A stretch of DNA of 64,000 nucleotides, taken from NCBI GenBank assembly GCA_015178975.1, contig WHVD01000012.1, forward strand, positions 558,001 to 622,000, read 5' to 3'. The stretch is from Hysterangium stoloniferum (lineage: Eukaryota; Basidiomycota; Agaricomycetes; Hysterangiales; Hysterangiaceae). The notes beneath the pieces are model-generated. The model worked only from the letters and a program-made list of their open reading frames with translations. It made no database searches and had not been told where the DNA came from. The position numbers were made by a program, and so were the translations under genes. This document shows, piece by piece, positions 10,259-20,695 of this stretch. Within the stretch, counting starts at the first letter, position 1, and each line of letters opens with the position of its first letter.

Positions 10259-11682
10259 TTATACAAACTTGGTATCTTTCAATGTGTTCTTCTCACTGAT
10301 CTTCCTCCTCGCTTTCTCCGTCTCCTCCACAGTCGTCAAGATCAAATCTCTCTCGAGAAGCTTAAATGGACCCTTCTTGAAGCCATATTTCTTCGCCTCT
10401 TCATCTGACTCAATGGTAGTGAGTTTCTGGTGGTAGGAGGTCACTAAGTAAGTGCACAGGCAGTGATGTATTCAGGGACACGCACGACAACAAGCGACTC
10501 CTTCACTCCAAAAACGCTATCACTGGTAATGAAGGGGTCGCCCTCGGGATAGAATGCGGTGACGAGCTTGTGATATCCCTTTGCCTCGATCATCATGTGT
10601 AAATGGGCCGGTCGATTATTATGCCTATGCATTATCTCCAACAACTCCCCAACAGGACCCTATACGCACTCATCAGCAAACCGCGCACCCCAATAGCACG
10701 ACATAAACCCAACACACTGATACGCACATCTCCAGGAATGGGATACGAAACGGGCACAACAGCGCGGTATTGGTACCGCCCCTCTGCATTGGTCTTCAAT
10801 CGCCCTCTACAATCAGGCGCAGTGCGGTTGACGTATTGGGTGTCGTAGAACCCGTTTTCGTCGGTTTCCCAGGTCTCGATTGTCGCGTTGGGCACGGGGT
10901 CTCCGTGGACATTGAGCACGCGGCCCTTGACGAGGAGATAGTCGCCCTTGCCCTCGGAGGCGATGCTTTCGCCGTGTGGGACTGGAGGTGAGCGGGCGGG
11001 TGAGTGTGTGGAAGGATGTAAAGATGAGACGGGAACTGACTTTCTGCGGCGTCTGCAGTCAAGAAAGGCCCGAGGACGGAGGATTCGGTGGCATTGCCGA
11101 CCAAGGGGTTGTTGAGGGCATCAACTAGGGCAGAGATACCGAATACATCGGATAGGAGGATGAATTCTTGGCGACTTTGATTGAAAAAGGGGTGGGGATT
11201 AGAGAGAGGTAGTATTCGTGTGTTGTTGATGCTTTGGATACATACAGATCAGTGCATTTCTGGCCGGTCGCAGTCAAGAATTCGATGGCGGACATCCACT
11301 CATCTGTGGTGATGCTAGTCCAAACCGGGACGTTAAAGGTGTCTGTCTGTCTTTTGAGAGGGTAACTTGGCACATACTCTGTTTCTTTCACGAATTCATG
11401 CAAGTGCCGTGTTAGGTTCTGGAATATGAATTTCTGGCGGCTTTGCTTGTATATTTAGTTGTTATATGATATAGTAGTTGATGGAGAGGTCGTACGCATT
11501 TGGAGTTTGGCCAGCGAGTTTGATAGCGTTTTCAGTGATGATCTCAGCTGTAGCTGGTAGCTGTGAATACAAGGATGAGATGATGCCTGTGATGAAGAGA
11601 GGTGATTACTCACTGGGAGCGGGTCACTCGGTGGGCCAAACTGATTCGAGATTGCCTTGATAACTTCAGGTTGAATGGACAT
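10259..11682 (-). CDS. Intradiol ring-cleavage dioxygenase (hydroxyquinol/catechol 1,2-dioxygenase type)
   Basis: Spliced from at least eight exons. It starts MSIQPEVIKAISNQFG at 11682 (exon 1 is 11614-11682) and ends LKDTKFV with TAA at 10259-10261. Exons in order carry the N-terminal linker helix domain (QKFIFQNLTRHLHEFV; DEWMSAIEFLTATG), RQEFILLSDVFGISALVDAL, ATESSVLGPFLTADAAE, then the beta core VKGRVLNVHGDPVPNATIETW and NGFYDTQY, GRYQYRAVVPVSYPIPGD and RPAHLHMMIEAKGYH. The two Tyr (in FYDTQY and SYPIP) and the HLH pair match the Fe(III) ligands of this family. Such enzymes open catechol or hydroxyquinol rings between the hydroxyls to muconate-type acids in aromatic breakdown; the N-terminal linker domain fits the catechol/hydroxyquinol subgroup. 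The last intron donor (gtgc before GTGTCC) is the least certain junction. The gene seems intact. Confidence 0.9.
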
Positions 11683-12000
11683 GGTGTAACAGTGGATGGG
11701 TAAGATCCTTTGGAATATTATATACCCTGCAGTGCTCGTGACAAATCCTCTTGGTCAGGCCTGCTTCTTTAGAACCACCATCTACTTCAAACCTTCCCAC
11801 GCTCAAATTACCCCTAACCAAAAATGTGAGGGACCTCGTTCGAGTTTGTAGCACTCAAACAATGGCAACTTCTCGGGGAATTTTAATCAAATTAACTACT
11901 TTATATATAAGTAATAAAATAGTTGTATCCGTCAAAAATTACAGATAAGATAGACCCACTGCAAATCCTACACCCCATTACATAAGCAAACTGCTCCGAG
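11683..12000. other. Divergent promoter region, dioxygenase side
   Basis: This lies between the start of the minus-strand dioxygenase and the MITE-like repeat. It should hold the dioxygenase promoter. No clear motif was identified. Confidence 0.4.
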
Positions 12001-12268
12001 GTGCCGCGAAAAGTGGGCAATTGCCGCGAACACACATTTTGGTTTCAAACTAAAACAGAGTCATATTTTGAAAGGCAAAATATCATGGTAAATGATATTT
12101 GCTATTAGAAAGGGGCCTAATACATCATTTTAAACATTAAAACTAAGTCTTAAAGTAAATTAACAGGCAATATTGATAAATTATGAAGAATAGATGGAAA
12201 GTTATATCTATTTATGCTAGTCAAATGTGTTTTTGAGGTGTTCGCGGCAGTCGCCACACGCGCGGCAC
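12001..12268. repeat. MITE-like inverted-repeat element
   Basis: The outer ends are inverted copies: gtgccgcg ... attgccgcgaacac on the left and, on the opposite strand of the right end, gtgccgcg ... actgccgcgaacac. The centre is AT-rich and without ORFs. The 268-bp unit sits 80 bp upstream of the oxidoreductase ATG. No clear target duplication is visible. Confidence 0.6.
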
Positions 12269-12347
12269 TTTCCCATGGCCCCATGGCTTATAAACCGCAA
12301 AGTCGACTATTTTTACGACTTATCTTTCGTCAATTCCCATCTCATTC

Positions 12348-13680
12348 ATGTCGTCCCCTAATCCAGCCAGGATCGCATTGTTGGGTGCTGGTATTTTCGC
12401 AACTGAAGGTTCGCAATACTACCTCTTGACACTAATTGAGGTTATTGTTGATTGATTGAGACGCTTTTACCTACAGCACATCTTCCAGCTCTTTCAGAGC
12501 TCACGGAGTCTGCAAGTCTCGTTGCAATTTACTCCCGTAGTTTTAAATCAGCAGACACACTGTCTAAAACCGCCAAAGATGTCTTGTCTATGTCATCCCC
12601 ACCATCGGTATACCACGATCAAGGCGGGAAAGATGGCGATCTAAATGCTCTACTATCCCGCTCTGATGTCGACGCCGTGATAATTGCTTTACCTATAACA
12701 ATCCAGCCAGATATCATACGGGCTGCTTTCGCGCATGATAAGCATGTGCTTAGCGAGAAGCCAGTAGCACCCAGTGTGGCGGAAGGGCTCGAATTGATAG
12801 GTGAATATGAGGCGAAGTACAAGGGAAAGCTGCTTTGGCGGGTTGCGGAAAATGATGAAGCTGAACCGGCGTTTAGGAAGATCGGAGAATTGGTAAAAGG
12901 AGGGGCTATTGGCAAAGTTACTTGGTGGAATCTTACCGCAGTGGGATCCTTAGGTAAAGATGTCAAATGGTACAAGACGCCATGGAGGACCGTGCCAGAA
13001 GTTAGTCACTTCATCACTCTGAATTTATTTTGAGCTGATCAGCTTATGAATTGTATGATAGTATCAAGGAGGATTTTTGGTCAGTGAATAAAACACAGCC
13101 CTTTATTTTAAACTAATAAATTACTCTTACCAGCTCGACGGCGGAGTGGTAATACTCTCCTAGCTTTCATCTCCCTACATTGTGCTAACATTTTCGCTAG
13201 CATTCAGCTGCGCTTCTACGAACCGCTTTACCCTCACATCCCATCTCACTTTCTGCCCACGTTTCTCTTAATCTTGAACATCTAGCTCCAGCCGATACAT
13301 TCACTGCACTCTCTCAATCATCGGATGGCTCTCACGGGCTGTTCGAGCTGGTCCCAGGCGCACCAAACTCTTCCCGTGACACAGATTGGTTCAAGATCAC
13401 TGGAAAGGATGGGTGGATTGATGTCCGCTTTGTTGAGCCAGTCTACAAAGTGAGCGTACATAGAAATAGGAAAGAAGGGGAAGACTTGGAGGTCTTAGAA
13501 ATTAAAGGTGAGGGCGTCAAGAAGGAGATCGAACACTTCCTAGGTGCGCTGCATGGGAAAACGTCTGAGGATATTGGAGACCCTAGGGAAGCCCTCAGAG
13601 ACGTCGCGTTTATTCAGGCGGGTTTGAATAGTAAGGGGGAGAAAGTTGACTTGGAGAAGTTGGTTAAAGATGGCAAATGA
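12348..13680 (+). CDS. Gfo/Idh/MocA-family NAD(P)-dependent oxidoreductase
   Basis: I read five exons: 12348-12408, 12477-13000, 13062-13079 (18 nt), 13134-13148 (15 nt) and 13201-13680. They give 1098 nt and 365 residues, and every junction keeps the frame. The N-terminal Rossmann fold starts ARIALLGAGIFATEAHLPAL (dinucleotide-binding loop GAGIFA), with VDAVIIALPI and the family hallmark SEKPVAP, whose Lys is catalytic. The C-terminal half includes KWYKTPWRTVPE-YQGGFL-LDGGV-HSAALLR, the substrate-domain sheet, where GG and H are typical. The family reduces or oxidises sugars and diols such as xylose or dihydrodiols; the substrate cannot be told from sequence. It is cytosolic by lack of a signal peptide. 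The gene is divergent from the dioxygenase, with a MITE in between. It looks intact. Confidence 0.92.
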
Positions 13681-14009
13681 GCGACCCAATTGTCCACTCA
13701 TATGTACACTCTCATGATGGAATATTATTAAAGGGGGGATGTGGCAGAATCACGAGGCCTCCAACTGAACTTCGTCTTTAAATCACAAGTATATTTTTTA
13801 AGAATTAGAATAAAAATATATAAACCAATTGATCAAAACCGGTGGCACCGCAAGTCTCGATCGGACTATACCTTTCTTGGACCACCTCCGCATTTGGACA
13901 CATTGAATTAAGAGGATCTCGGACCACTGTTGATACCTCATAAATTTGCACGCAAGTGGCTTAGAGCATTTTAATCAGGATTCAGCAGGTGTATACGAGA
14001 AAACGCATT
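13681..14009. other. Intergenic; may contain decayed 3' part of the NTPase relic
   Basis: No ORF is convincing. The minus strand could hold the rest of the relic that ends near 14010, but I could not recognise family motifs here. Confidence 0.4.
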
Positions 14010-15838
14010 TGCTATTTTTTCATGAATCCGGTACCTCAGGTATGGGGTCCTTTGTCACCATCCAGTGCATAACATTTACGTGCACATTACCAAAGGCTGT
14101 TTCGAATTTTGCTTAATTGGAACCGGCCCATTCGTTGTTGCCAAAGAGCGTGTAGAAAAAATCCAGAAGGCGAACGGGTTCTAAAATATTCGGAAAATCG
14201 CTCTCCAGTGGAGCGGCGAAGTCGCGGGCAACCAGAAGTGTGCGCGCACCAAGTTCACCCATAATTCCCTTTTCGACTAGCCCTGCACTATACAAGTCGT
14301 TGCTCAGAGTGCGTAGGACAGTCCCCAACCGCTTCGTCCCCACTGTGTTGTATAATATATCAACACTGCCTAGTGCAAAAATTGGTTCTGATGGCGAGTG
14401 TGTGTAGAATGTCTCGCCGTTAGCTGAGAAGCCAGTGAGAAGTCTCATATGATGCGCGACACTGCGATCTGCGAGTTCAGCAGCTTCAGAATTGGCCAGC
14501 ACCAGATCGAGACAGAGACGCTGTGAGAGCACAGCAAAGACATGATGCTAGTCCGTTGGCAAGAAATGCTGCCCATTTGTAAGCTTCAATGCAGCTAAGT
14601 TGATCATCTCGCCACTTTGGTGTTCAGGTAGCTGGGCGCTCCACCTGATTCAAATGTAAGCAACTGCCTCTGAAGGATAAGAGCTACATACAAAGGCCAT
14701 TTGTATTGAGAAAGATGTTTGATGGTTCGGAAATCACCATGTGGGAGATTGTTGGTGTTTGACCCTTAGCAATCATTTGCTGATCGAAGCCAACAGCAAC
14801 ATAAGGCGGCAGGAGCCAAGCCATTTCCTTTTTTAAGTCACAGAGAAAGCACTGTGATCTTAAATAAAATGGGTGGCTACAATTAATGGAAGAAACTAAC
14901 GTTCAGTCGGACGTGGAGCAAAATAGGAAATGCTCGATTTTGCATCCATGAAGACATACCACATTCGTGTTAGATCCTTGACCTTGCAAGAGGCGTAAGA
15001 GGACCTAGAAACACGACCCCAATTCATGGGCTTCATCAAAGTACGTTACGCTTAGAGCTTGGGGAGGCTGAATCGTGGAAAGAAATGCCATAAGGTCTTC
15101 AGTGGCCTTCTCGGCGATGGGTGCATAACATATGGTACTGAAGTCACGGGTCGAGATCGCTTGGTTCCGGATTTCCCGTCTGTGACCTTATAGGACTCGT
15201 GTTTGGAACTCCAAGCTTCCCTTTTAACTGCTAAAATACTGAGAGCATGACGCCAGAGAAAAAATAACAAACTTGTAGAATTTGCTCATTTAACAACTTC
15301 TGCAAAAAATCGGTCCGGCTGTCACGCACTCCCTGTGGTTCCATAAGCTCATGCCAGTGCTTAAGGAGCTGTGGTCTGTCAAACTGGTATTGAATTTTGG
15401 TTATCTGCAGCCAGTCGAGCATAATTGTATATGCAGTAGCAAGAAAGCAGGCAATGGCGTCATGCGCAGTTACACTCGGGTTGTTATCCTTGGACAAAGC
15501 AGCAAAGTACTTGATGACCTCTAGATCGGAAGGTGGATAACCTGGAGCACCCGCCTGACGAAGGCAGATCGGAAGTGTGAATATCTGTCTACCGGCCTAG
15601 CGAAGAGTTTGTAGCATAGCGTAACAATACAGAACCCCGAACACACCTCTGTAAGCATGCGCAACTTGCCTGTTCCGGAACTTTGAACCACGGGAATAGC
15701 TTTGGTGTAGATTATTTCTTTGTTTGTTCGAACCTCGTCATCGGTCCTTTTAAGATATTCGATGAAATTAGTGGCAGTATCTCCAATAAAGGGTGTTATG
15801 TACATAGGCCGTCGTGAGCCCTGCCGAAAATTAATCAA
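14010..15838 (-). pseudogene. Agaricomycete-type P-loop NTPase (Crinkler-associated family), decayed
   Basis: Several blocks of one large protein are visible in order on the minus strand: PVVQSSGTGKLRMLTEV at about 15690 (Walker A; relatives have GTGKSRM), LKHWHELMEPQGV at about 15340, FDEAHELG near 15030 (Walker B), WYVFMDAKSS and LPPYVAVGFDQQMIAKGQ at 14770-14960, SQRLCLDLVLANSEAAELADRSVAHHM at about 14500, then KGIMGELGARTLLVARDF and LLDFFYTLFG at 14140-14280, and VMHWMVTKDPIPE near 14050 after a stop. Stops and frame changes occur at 14113, 15000 and elsewhere; introns explain only some of them. The family is widespread in mushrooms and is related to the ATPases of Crinkler-like proteins (recalled knowledge). 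The 5' end is cut by copia-1 at 16140. Its function is unknown. Confidence 0.55.
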
Positions 15839-16140
15839 AAGTCAATGATAGGAGCCAAGAGTGTCATACTTTGAAGAATGTGAAGACTAAAATTGCAATG
15901 TGTAAGTATTCGAGTGAGTGTACAGGAGGAAAAAAGCGTGCCGTTCATCAGCACTCCAAAAAGTCTGCCCGACAGAACGGCACCCCCTAAGTTTAGCTGT
16001 GGAAGTGATGTGATTGTGTGATTGTGTGATTGTGGTTAAACCCGAACGAACCATCCGATAGTCCAACATGTACATACGATGCATAATTAGACTAACCCAA
16101 TTATTCTTTCCACACTGTTCCACATTCCAGCATCCCATTG

Positions 16141-16429
16141 TAAAGACGTTTAAGTATCTCAGCGATTAAATGTTCGCTGTATTATACAATACCTAAAGAC
16201 GTTTAAGTACTATATACATAGATAAGTTTTGTTTCGTGAGAGGCAATAAATATATCACTTACTCTCAGCGATTAAACGTTCACTGAGAGATTCCCTCGCT
16301 ATACTACGCATATATAATAGTACATTTGAGAGGAGATTGAACAATATGATGCATTGCGTCTTTTCGAGACATTTTGTCTCACCTTTTTCATACACACACT
16401 TACTTCTGCAATACTCGTTATACCTAATA
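16141..16429 (-). repeat. 3' LTR of copia-1
   Basis: It is 289 bp, nearly identical to 30639-30931. Plus-strand ends are TAAAGACG and CCTAATA. It contains the motif cgtttaagtat twice and paired agcgattaaa / cactgagag repeats. Confidence 0.93.
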
Positions 16430-16720
16430 CTCCTCCTCGAGTTTTGAAGAAGTAAGTCCTAAACGTCCTGTGTGATGGTAATGAATTGGTGAAGAAAGAG
16501 ACTTCGTTAAAATATCTGCAATCATTTGTTTTGTCAATTGATAGATAAGTTGGATAGTGCCGTTTTCAATCAAATGATGAATGAAGTGGTATTTCACTTC
16601 AATGTGTTTCATCCTTCTCAAAGCATGTTGGTTTTGAGCGAATGCGATAGTACCTTGATTATCTTCAAAAATTGCCATCGGTTCCTCATATATTATATTA
16701 AGTTCTTTGAGGAAATGACG
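16430..16720 (-). pseudogene. Copia-1 RNase H, C-terminal part
   Basis: Read leftward: RHFLKELNIIYEEPMAIF, EDNQGTIAFAQNQ, RRMKHIEVKYHFI, QLTKQMIADILTKSL. These are the end of the copia RNase H domain. It continues directly the fragment ending EIMWM at 26649, once gypsy-C and one catcc copy are removed. Confidence 0.93.
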
Positions 16721-16929
16721 CATCCTGTTATGACCGTGTCGCAACCCTATCGGTCCCCGAGGTTATCACCACCTATCGACGATTCGACTTACTGTTCAAG
16801 TCACCACATCGGAGACTATCGGCCCCCGAAGCTGACGTATGCTTTCGCGGTGATCAAACCCCGTTTACACCCACGTCAAAATATACTCGTACTATCTGGT
16901 TAAACTTTTGATATGTCCCTTTTATTCTC

Positions 16930-19900
16930 ATGATCCATTCTATCCCCGCAGAACCTAGTTTCAAGAGTTATGTTGTCCCGAAACTCGACCGTGATGGATC
17001 GAATTGGGTTACCTGGAAGAACCAGATGCTGATGGTACTCAGCGCCGGTAGAGGTCTAAAACGTCATCTTGAGGGAACTGCGAGGGAGCCGCTACCGCCG
17101 CCAACGTTTGGGGCGAAGCACATAATGACGGAAGATGATTGGGCCAAGGTCGAAGCTGCGGAGCAACGACAGGACGAATTTGAACAACGCAAGGCGTGTA
17201 TCAAAGCCCACATCTTCACGACTATCGAACCGAGCCTTCAGATCGAAATTCAGAAGTTCCGAACCGCGAAAGAAGTTTGGGACGCACTGTGCACTAAGCA
17301 CGAAGGCAAATCACTGTCTGTAAAGATAGATATCAGACGTCGAATGTACGGAATGAAATGCGAGGACGATTCAGGAGTCAAGACACACCTTGACGAGTTG
17401 ATGAAAATGCAGGCTCAACTCGAAGGCATGGGTGCTGGACTCTCGAATGACGATTTGGTTACCGTTATCCTCGGATCGCTACCAAAGTCGTACCGTCCAT
17501 TAATCAGTGTTATATCAATGTCAGCGAAGTTCTCGGCTACAGCTTTAGAACCGGTAAAGGTCGTCGACGCCATAATCGAAGAGTACGAACGACTTACCAT
17601 AGAGGAGCAAAAGTCAAAAGGATCGGAGACGGCAATGGCTACTTCAAAGGGGCACAGCAAGCCAAGAGATAGCGAAAGGCCACAGAGATCCGCTGAGAAC
17701 ATCGAATGCTGGAACTGTGGAAGGAAGGGTCACTTTGCAGCCGACTGTCGTAAACCGAAGAAAAGGCAAGACGAAAAGGGTGATGATAATGCGAATGGTC
17801 ACATGGGCGAGAATGCGAACATCGCCATGTCAAGTATGGATTTAGCGTTAATGACAACATTCACCAGACCCACCTTATCGCGAGAAACGAATCCACCCAA
17901 GCATATGGAAACTGACGTCTACAATTTGGCAATGTCGAACCACAAGTCACCTAACCGCCGTCGATTCGCCGCCTTTAGTGAAAACCGCGGGAATCTTGAA
18001 CTCGAAGCTGAAAAAGGGCGTTGTGTAGGATGCAGCAGCGAAAGACAAGGGCGCCGTACCTATTCGCATGGAAAACGACGCGCCACGGTGGAACGAAACG
18101 TCAAGTTCGACGAATCAGTCGTCGAAATTTTGAACGACGCGCTGGTTGAGGGAGGGAATGACCCAACGAGCACCCAACGCGTTGTACAAAATACACTGAC
18201 CGACACACTCGCGCACCATGGACTGCGGGATGAGATCCCACATGCAAGGATAGAGCCTCTTGAGGATCTTGAGGACATCACGCCAACGCCAGAGTCGGAG
18301 ACACCATGTCGAAGCCACCATGCACGTAAACCGTCAGCATATGTCTGCGATATTAACAGCAGACAAAGGACGACGGAGATACGCCCAAAAGGTGCGGAAT
18401 TCCCTAGAGGACTCCAGACACCCCTGGCGACATCACACGATACTGCAGATGTTGCGGCGTTGCTGCAAATCGACAGAGCACTTGAGGACGAATTTGACGA
18501 CACGCTACCAGCGATTCCAATATCTTTCGAGAACGCGATGGCCACAGCAATCCACAAATTGGAAGAACCACCCACCAGTGTTGAGGACACGAGACGTGGA
18601 GTAACTATCGAAAGAAAAATGGAAGTCAATGAGGCAGGCCAAAATGATTTTGATAACACGATACCGGTGATTTTGACGCCATGTGAGGCTACTATGGGAG
18701 TGGCAATGCATGAGCTGGATGACCCACCAGCGAGCGTTGAAGAGACAGAACGCCGACTGACTATCGGGTGGAGCGTTAGGCTCAATGAATCGGACACTAC
18801 CGTTTTGAACGACATACCGATTGAGGGAGGGAATGGACCCCTGGACACTCGGAACGTCGTGCAAAACGCACAAAACGGTGAACCCAATGAGATGTTACCA
18901 ACAGTCTCAATGTCATATGAAACCGCCATGACAACTGCAATGGAAGAAATCAATGAATCAGCAGTGAATGTCAAAGAGGTAAAATACAGTACTCAGGAAC
19001 TCATAGGACCGCCGGAAAATATGAATGCTATTGACAGCAAGATTATTCCGCTGTATAAACACGGGCCAAATGGCGAAATTACCGAATACAAACTTAGGTT
19101 CGCCGCGCAAGGTTTTTCGCAGGCCAAAGTCACCGCAGTTGACGTCGACGATATGATGATGACAAAAGATTCGAAGTCGGTCATCACACGATTCAAGGAC
19201 AGGCTTACAGAACGGCTCGAAATAAAAGATTTGGGAGAATTCAACTGGTTATTTGAAATTCAAATAGAAAGGGACCGCACGACACGTACTATATCATTTT
19301 TACGACGTACTAACATCGAGAAAATCGTAGCGCATTTTTGTCTACAGGACGCAAAACTGCTAACCCCACTTGATCCCCACCAGCATCTCTCGATCCAATG
19401 CCCAACCATGTCCCGTCGACGTGAAGATATACAAAACGGACCATATCGCGAAGCAGTTGTATCACTATTGTTGCAATACATGCAGAACCACAGCCGTCCG
19501 TATTGGAAAACCGCAAAGAGAGTTTTTCAGTACCTGAAAGGAATGCGAGACAAATCGTTAGTGATTGGCGACAAGCATGACGACTCACGGAACGACATCG
19601 AAGTCTTCGTGGACATAGACTGGAGCTCGCAAGAGCATCAATATTCGACATCCAGTAATTTTTTCAACATGGATAGAGGCGCGATTTCCTGGAATTCGAA
19701 AAAGAAACCTTTTGTTGCACTATTATCGATAGAGGCGAAATATATAGGTGCGACTCACGTTACGAAGAAAATTTTTTGGACACAGGCATTTAGAGCCGAA
19801 ATCGCGTACTCACTCACTCGTCCTATCACTGCTAATTGCGATCGCCGATCCACAATTCCGATTATCAAGACTGGCGAATTTCACATTCGCACGAAGCACG

Positions 19901-20001
19901 TTGAAAAGCAAAATCGTATTTGCAATGTAGCTATGACACGACTCACGTTCATGCCGCTACATCCCTACAGACGACGACCCCGCCGACCTCCAAAACATTA
20001 G
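16930..20001 (+). CDS. Copia-2 fused, internally deleted gag-pol ORF (1023 aa)
   Basis: This is one uninterrupted frame. Its first ATG and five codons lie in the host LTR; element sequence begins at codon 6. Residues 1-290 are a Ty1/copia gag with the zinc knuckle CWNCGRKGHFAADC. Residues about 380-700 are the integrase-RT linker (TPTPESETPCRSHHARKPS) followed by three related blocks (ENAMATAIHKLEEPP, EATMGVAMHELDDPP, ETAMTTAMEEINE). The frame then jumps to the RT end (KHGPNGEITEYKLRFAAQGFSQ; RLEIKDLGEFNWLF) and RNase H (AKRVFQYLKGM, GAISWNSKKKPFVALLSIEAKYIGAT). Protease, integrase and the RT catalytic YVDD are absent. It cannot transpose alone but is open to the end. Confidence 0.88.
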   Translation: MIHSIPAEPSFKSYVVPKLDRDGSNWVTWKNQMLMVLSAGRGLKRHLEGTAREPLPPPTFGAKHIMTEDDWAKVEAAEQRQDEFEQRKACIKAHIFTTIEPSLQIEIQKFRTAKEVWDALCTKHEGKSLSVKIDIRRRMYGMKCEDDSGVKTHLDELMKMQAQLEGMGAGLSNDDLVTVILGSLPKSYRPLISVISMSAKFSATALEPVKVVDAIIEEYERLTIEEQKSKGSETAMATSKGHSKPRDSERPQRSAENIECWNCGRKGHFAADCRKPKKRQDEKGDDNANGHMGENANIAMSSMDLALMTTFTRPTLSRETNPPKHMETDVYNLAMSNHKSPNRRRFAAFSENRGNLELEAEKGRCVGCSSERQGRRTYSHGKRRATVERNVKFDESVVEILNDALVEGGNDPTSTQRVVQNTLTDTLAHHGLRDEIPHARIEPLEDLEDITPTPESETPCRSHHARKPSAYVCDINSRQRTTEIRPKGAEFPRGLQTPLATSHDTADVAALLQIDRALEDEFDDTLPAIPISFENAMATAIHKLEEPPTSVEDTRRGVTIERKMEVNEAGQNDFDNTIPVILTPCEATMGVAMHELDDPPASVEETERRLTIGWSVRLNESDTTVLNDIPIEGGNGPLDTRNVVQNAQNGEPNEMLPTVSMSYETAMTTAMEEINESAVNVKEVKYSTQELIGPPENMNAIDSKIIPLYKHGPNGEITEYKLRFAAQGFSQAKVTAVDVDDMMMTKDSKSVITRFKDRLTERLEIKDLGEFNWLFEIQIERDRTTRTISFLRRTNIEKIVAHFCLQDAKLLTPLDPHQHLSIQCPTMSRRREDIQNGPYREAVVSLLLQYMQNHSRPYWKTAKRVFQYLKGMRDKSLVIGDKHDDSRNDIEVFVDIDWSSQEHQYSTSSNFFNMDRGAISWNSKKKPFVALLSIEAKYIGATHVTKKIFWTQAFRAEIAYSLTRPITANCDRRSTIPIIKTGEFHIRTKHVEKQNRICNVAMTRLTFMPLHPYRRRPRRPPKH

Positions 20002-20351
20002 CCAGACCGAAGGCCGAAATGTTTTCTCATACCTGATTGGACCGCGTTCCGCTTAAGGGAGGGTGTTGAAATATTAGCATTATGTAAGCTACCTTTGGTA
20101 AGCTGGAACGCAGTGTAGGGTAACTGTATAGTTACATTACGCTTATGGATACTATATTAGTATAGAGACCGATCGCGTAGCCTCTCAGTGAAGGTTTATC
20201 ACTCACTGAGAGGTATGCAATTTTCCCCAGTTCTACATTAATAGTTTACTTACTATTAATTCAGTATTATTTAGGTAGATAACAATAGATGTTAGTGAAG
20301 GTTTATCACTCACTGAGAGTATTATTTAGAACTGCGCAAATAATCTCAACA
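16946..20351 (+). mobile_element. Copia-2, lacks its 5' LTR, TSD tatcc
   Basis: It is flanked by tatcc at 16941-16945 and 20352-20356, inside the gypsy-C 5' LTR. The right end is a normal LTR (20064-20351) after the polypurine tract aagggaggg. At the left end, coding leader begins at once (ccgcagaacctag); no LTR or primer site is present. Confidence 0.9.
20064..20351 (+). repeat. 3' LTR of copia-2
   Basis: It is 288 bp, TGTTGA ... TCAACA. It contains two tatcactcactgagag repeats. Confidence 0.9.
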
Positions 20352-20546
20352 TATCCTATGTTTCACATACATGTATGTCTATCTATATTTGTAGTCCTCA
20401 AACTATTTCCTTTTTCCGTAAATCCACTCTCGGTTATCTCTTCGGCCCCCGAACTAATCATAAACTTCCTATTCCTAGTCAAGCTTATTGTTAATACTGT
20501 TTTCCACCCTTCTCCCCATTAGTATTTTCTAGACGCCTGCTACTTG

Positions 20547-20590
20547 TATATGAACCCGCTGTAGTTGTAGTTACTAGGCAATCAGAATAT
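20547..20590 (+). promoter_or_regulatory. TATA region and self-primer motif in the gypsy-C 5' LTR
   Basis: A TATA-like gtatatgaa lies near 20547. About 33 nt downstream is AATCAGAATAT (20580-20590), the exact reverse complement of the 11 nt at 22646-22656. In Tf1-type elements the first 11 nt of the transcript serve as the reverse-transcription primer, so 20580 is the predicted transcript start. Confidence 0.72.
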
Positions 20591-20695
20591 CAACTCAGAA
20601 TACCCTCTTACGTCTGTAACAGTCTCATACTAAGAATCCCCTCATCCACCTTCACATGTGCTCGTCCACTCTCAGTCCCGACCCCCCTTGGCCTG

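Noticed and set aside
6901..14110. One Crinkler-like gene cut in two by an inversion of 6.9-14.1 kb
   Set aside because: The orientation would fit, but the two fragments seem to belong to different families and no shared breakpoint sequence was seen.
18060..18974. Minus-strand 304-codon ORF opposite copia-2
   Set aside because: No family pattern; the plus frame has gag and RNase H motifs.
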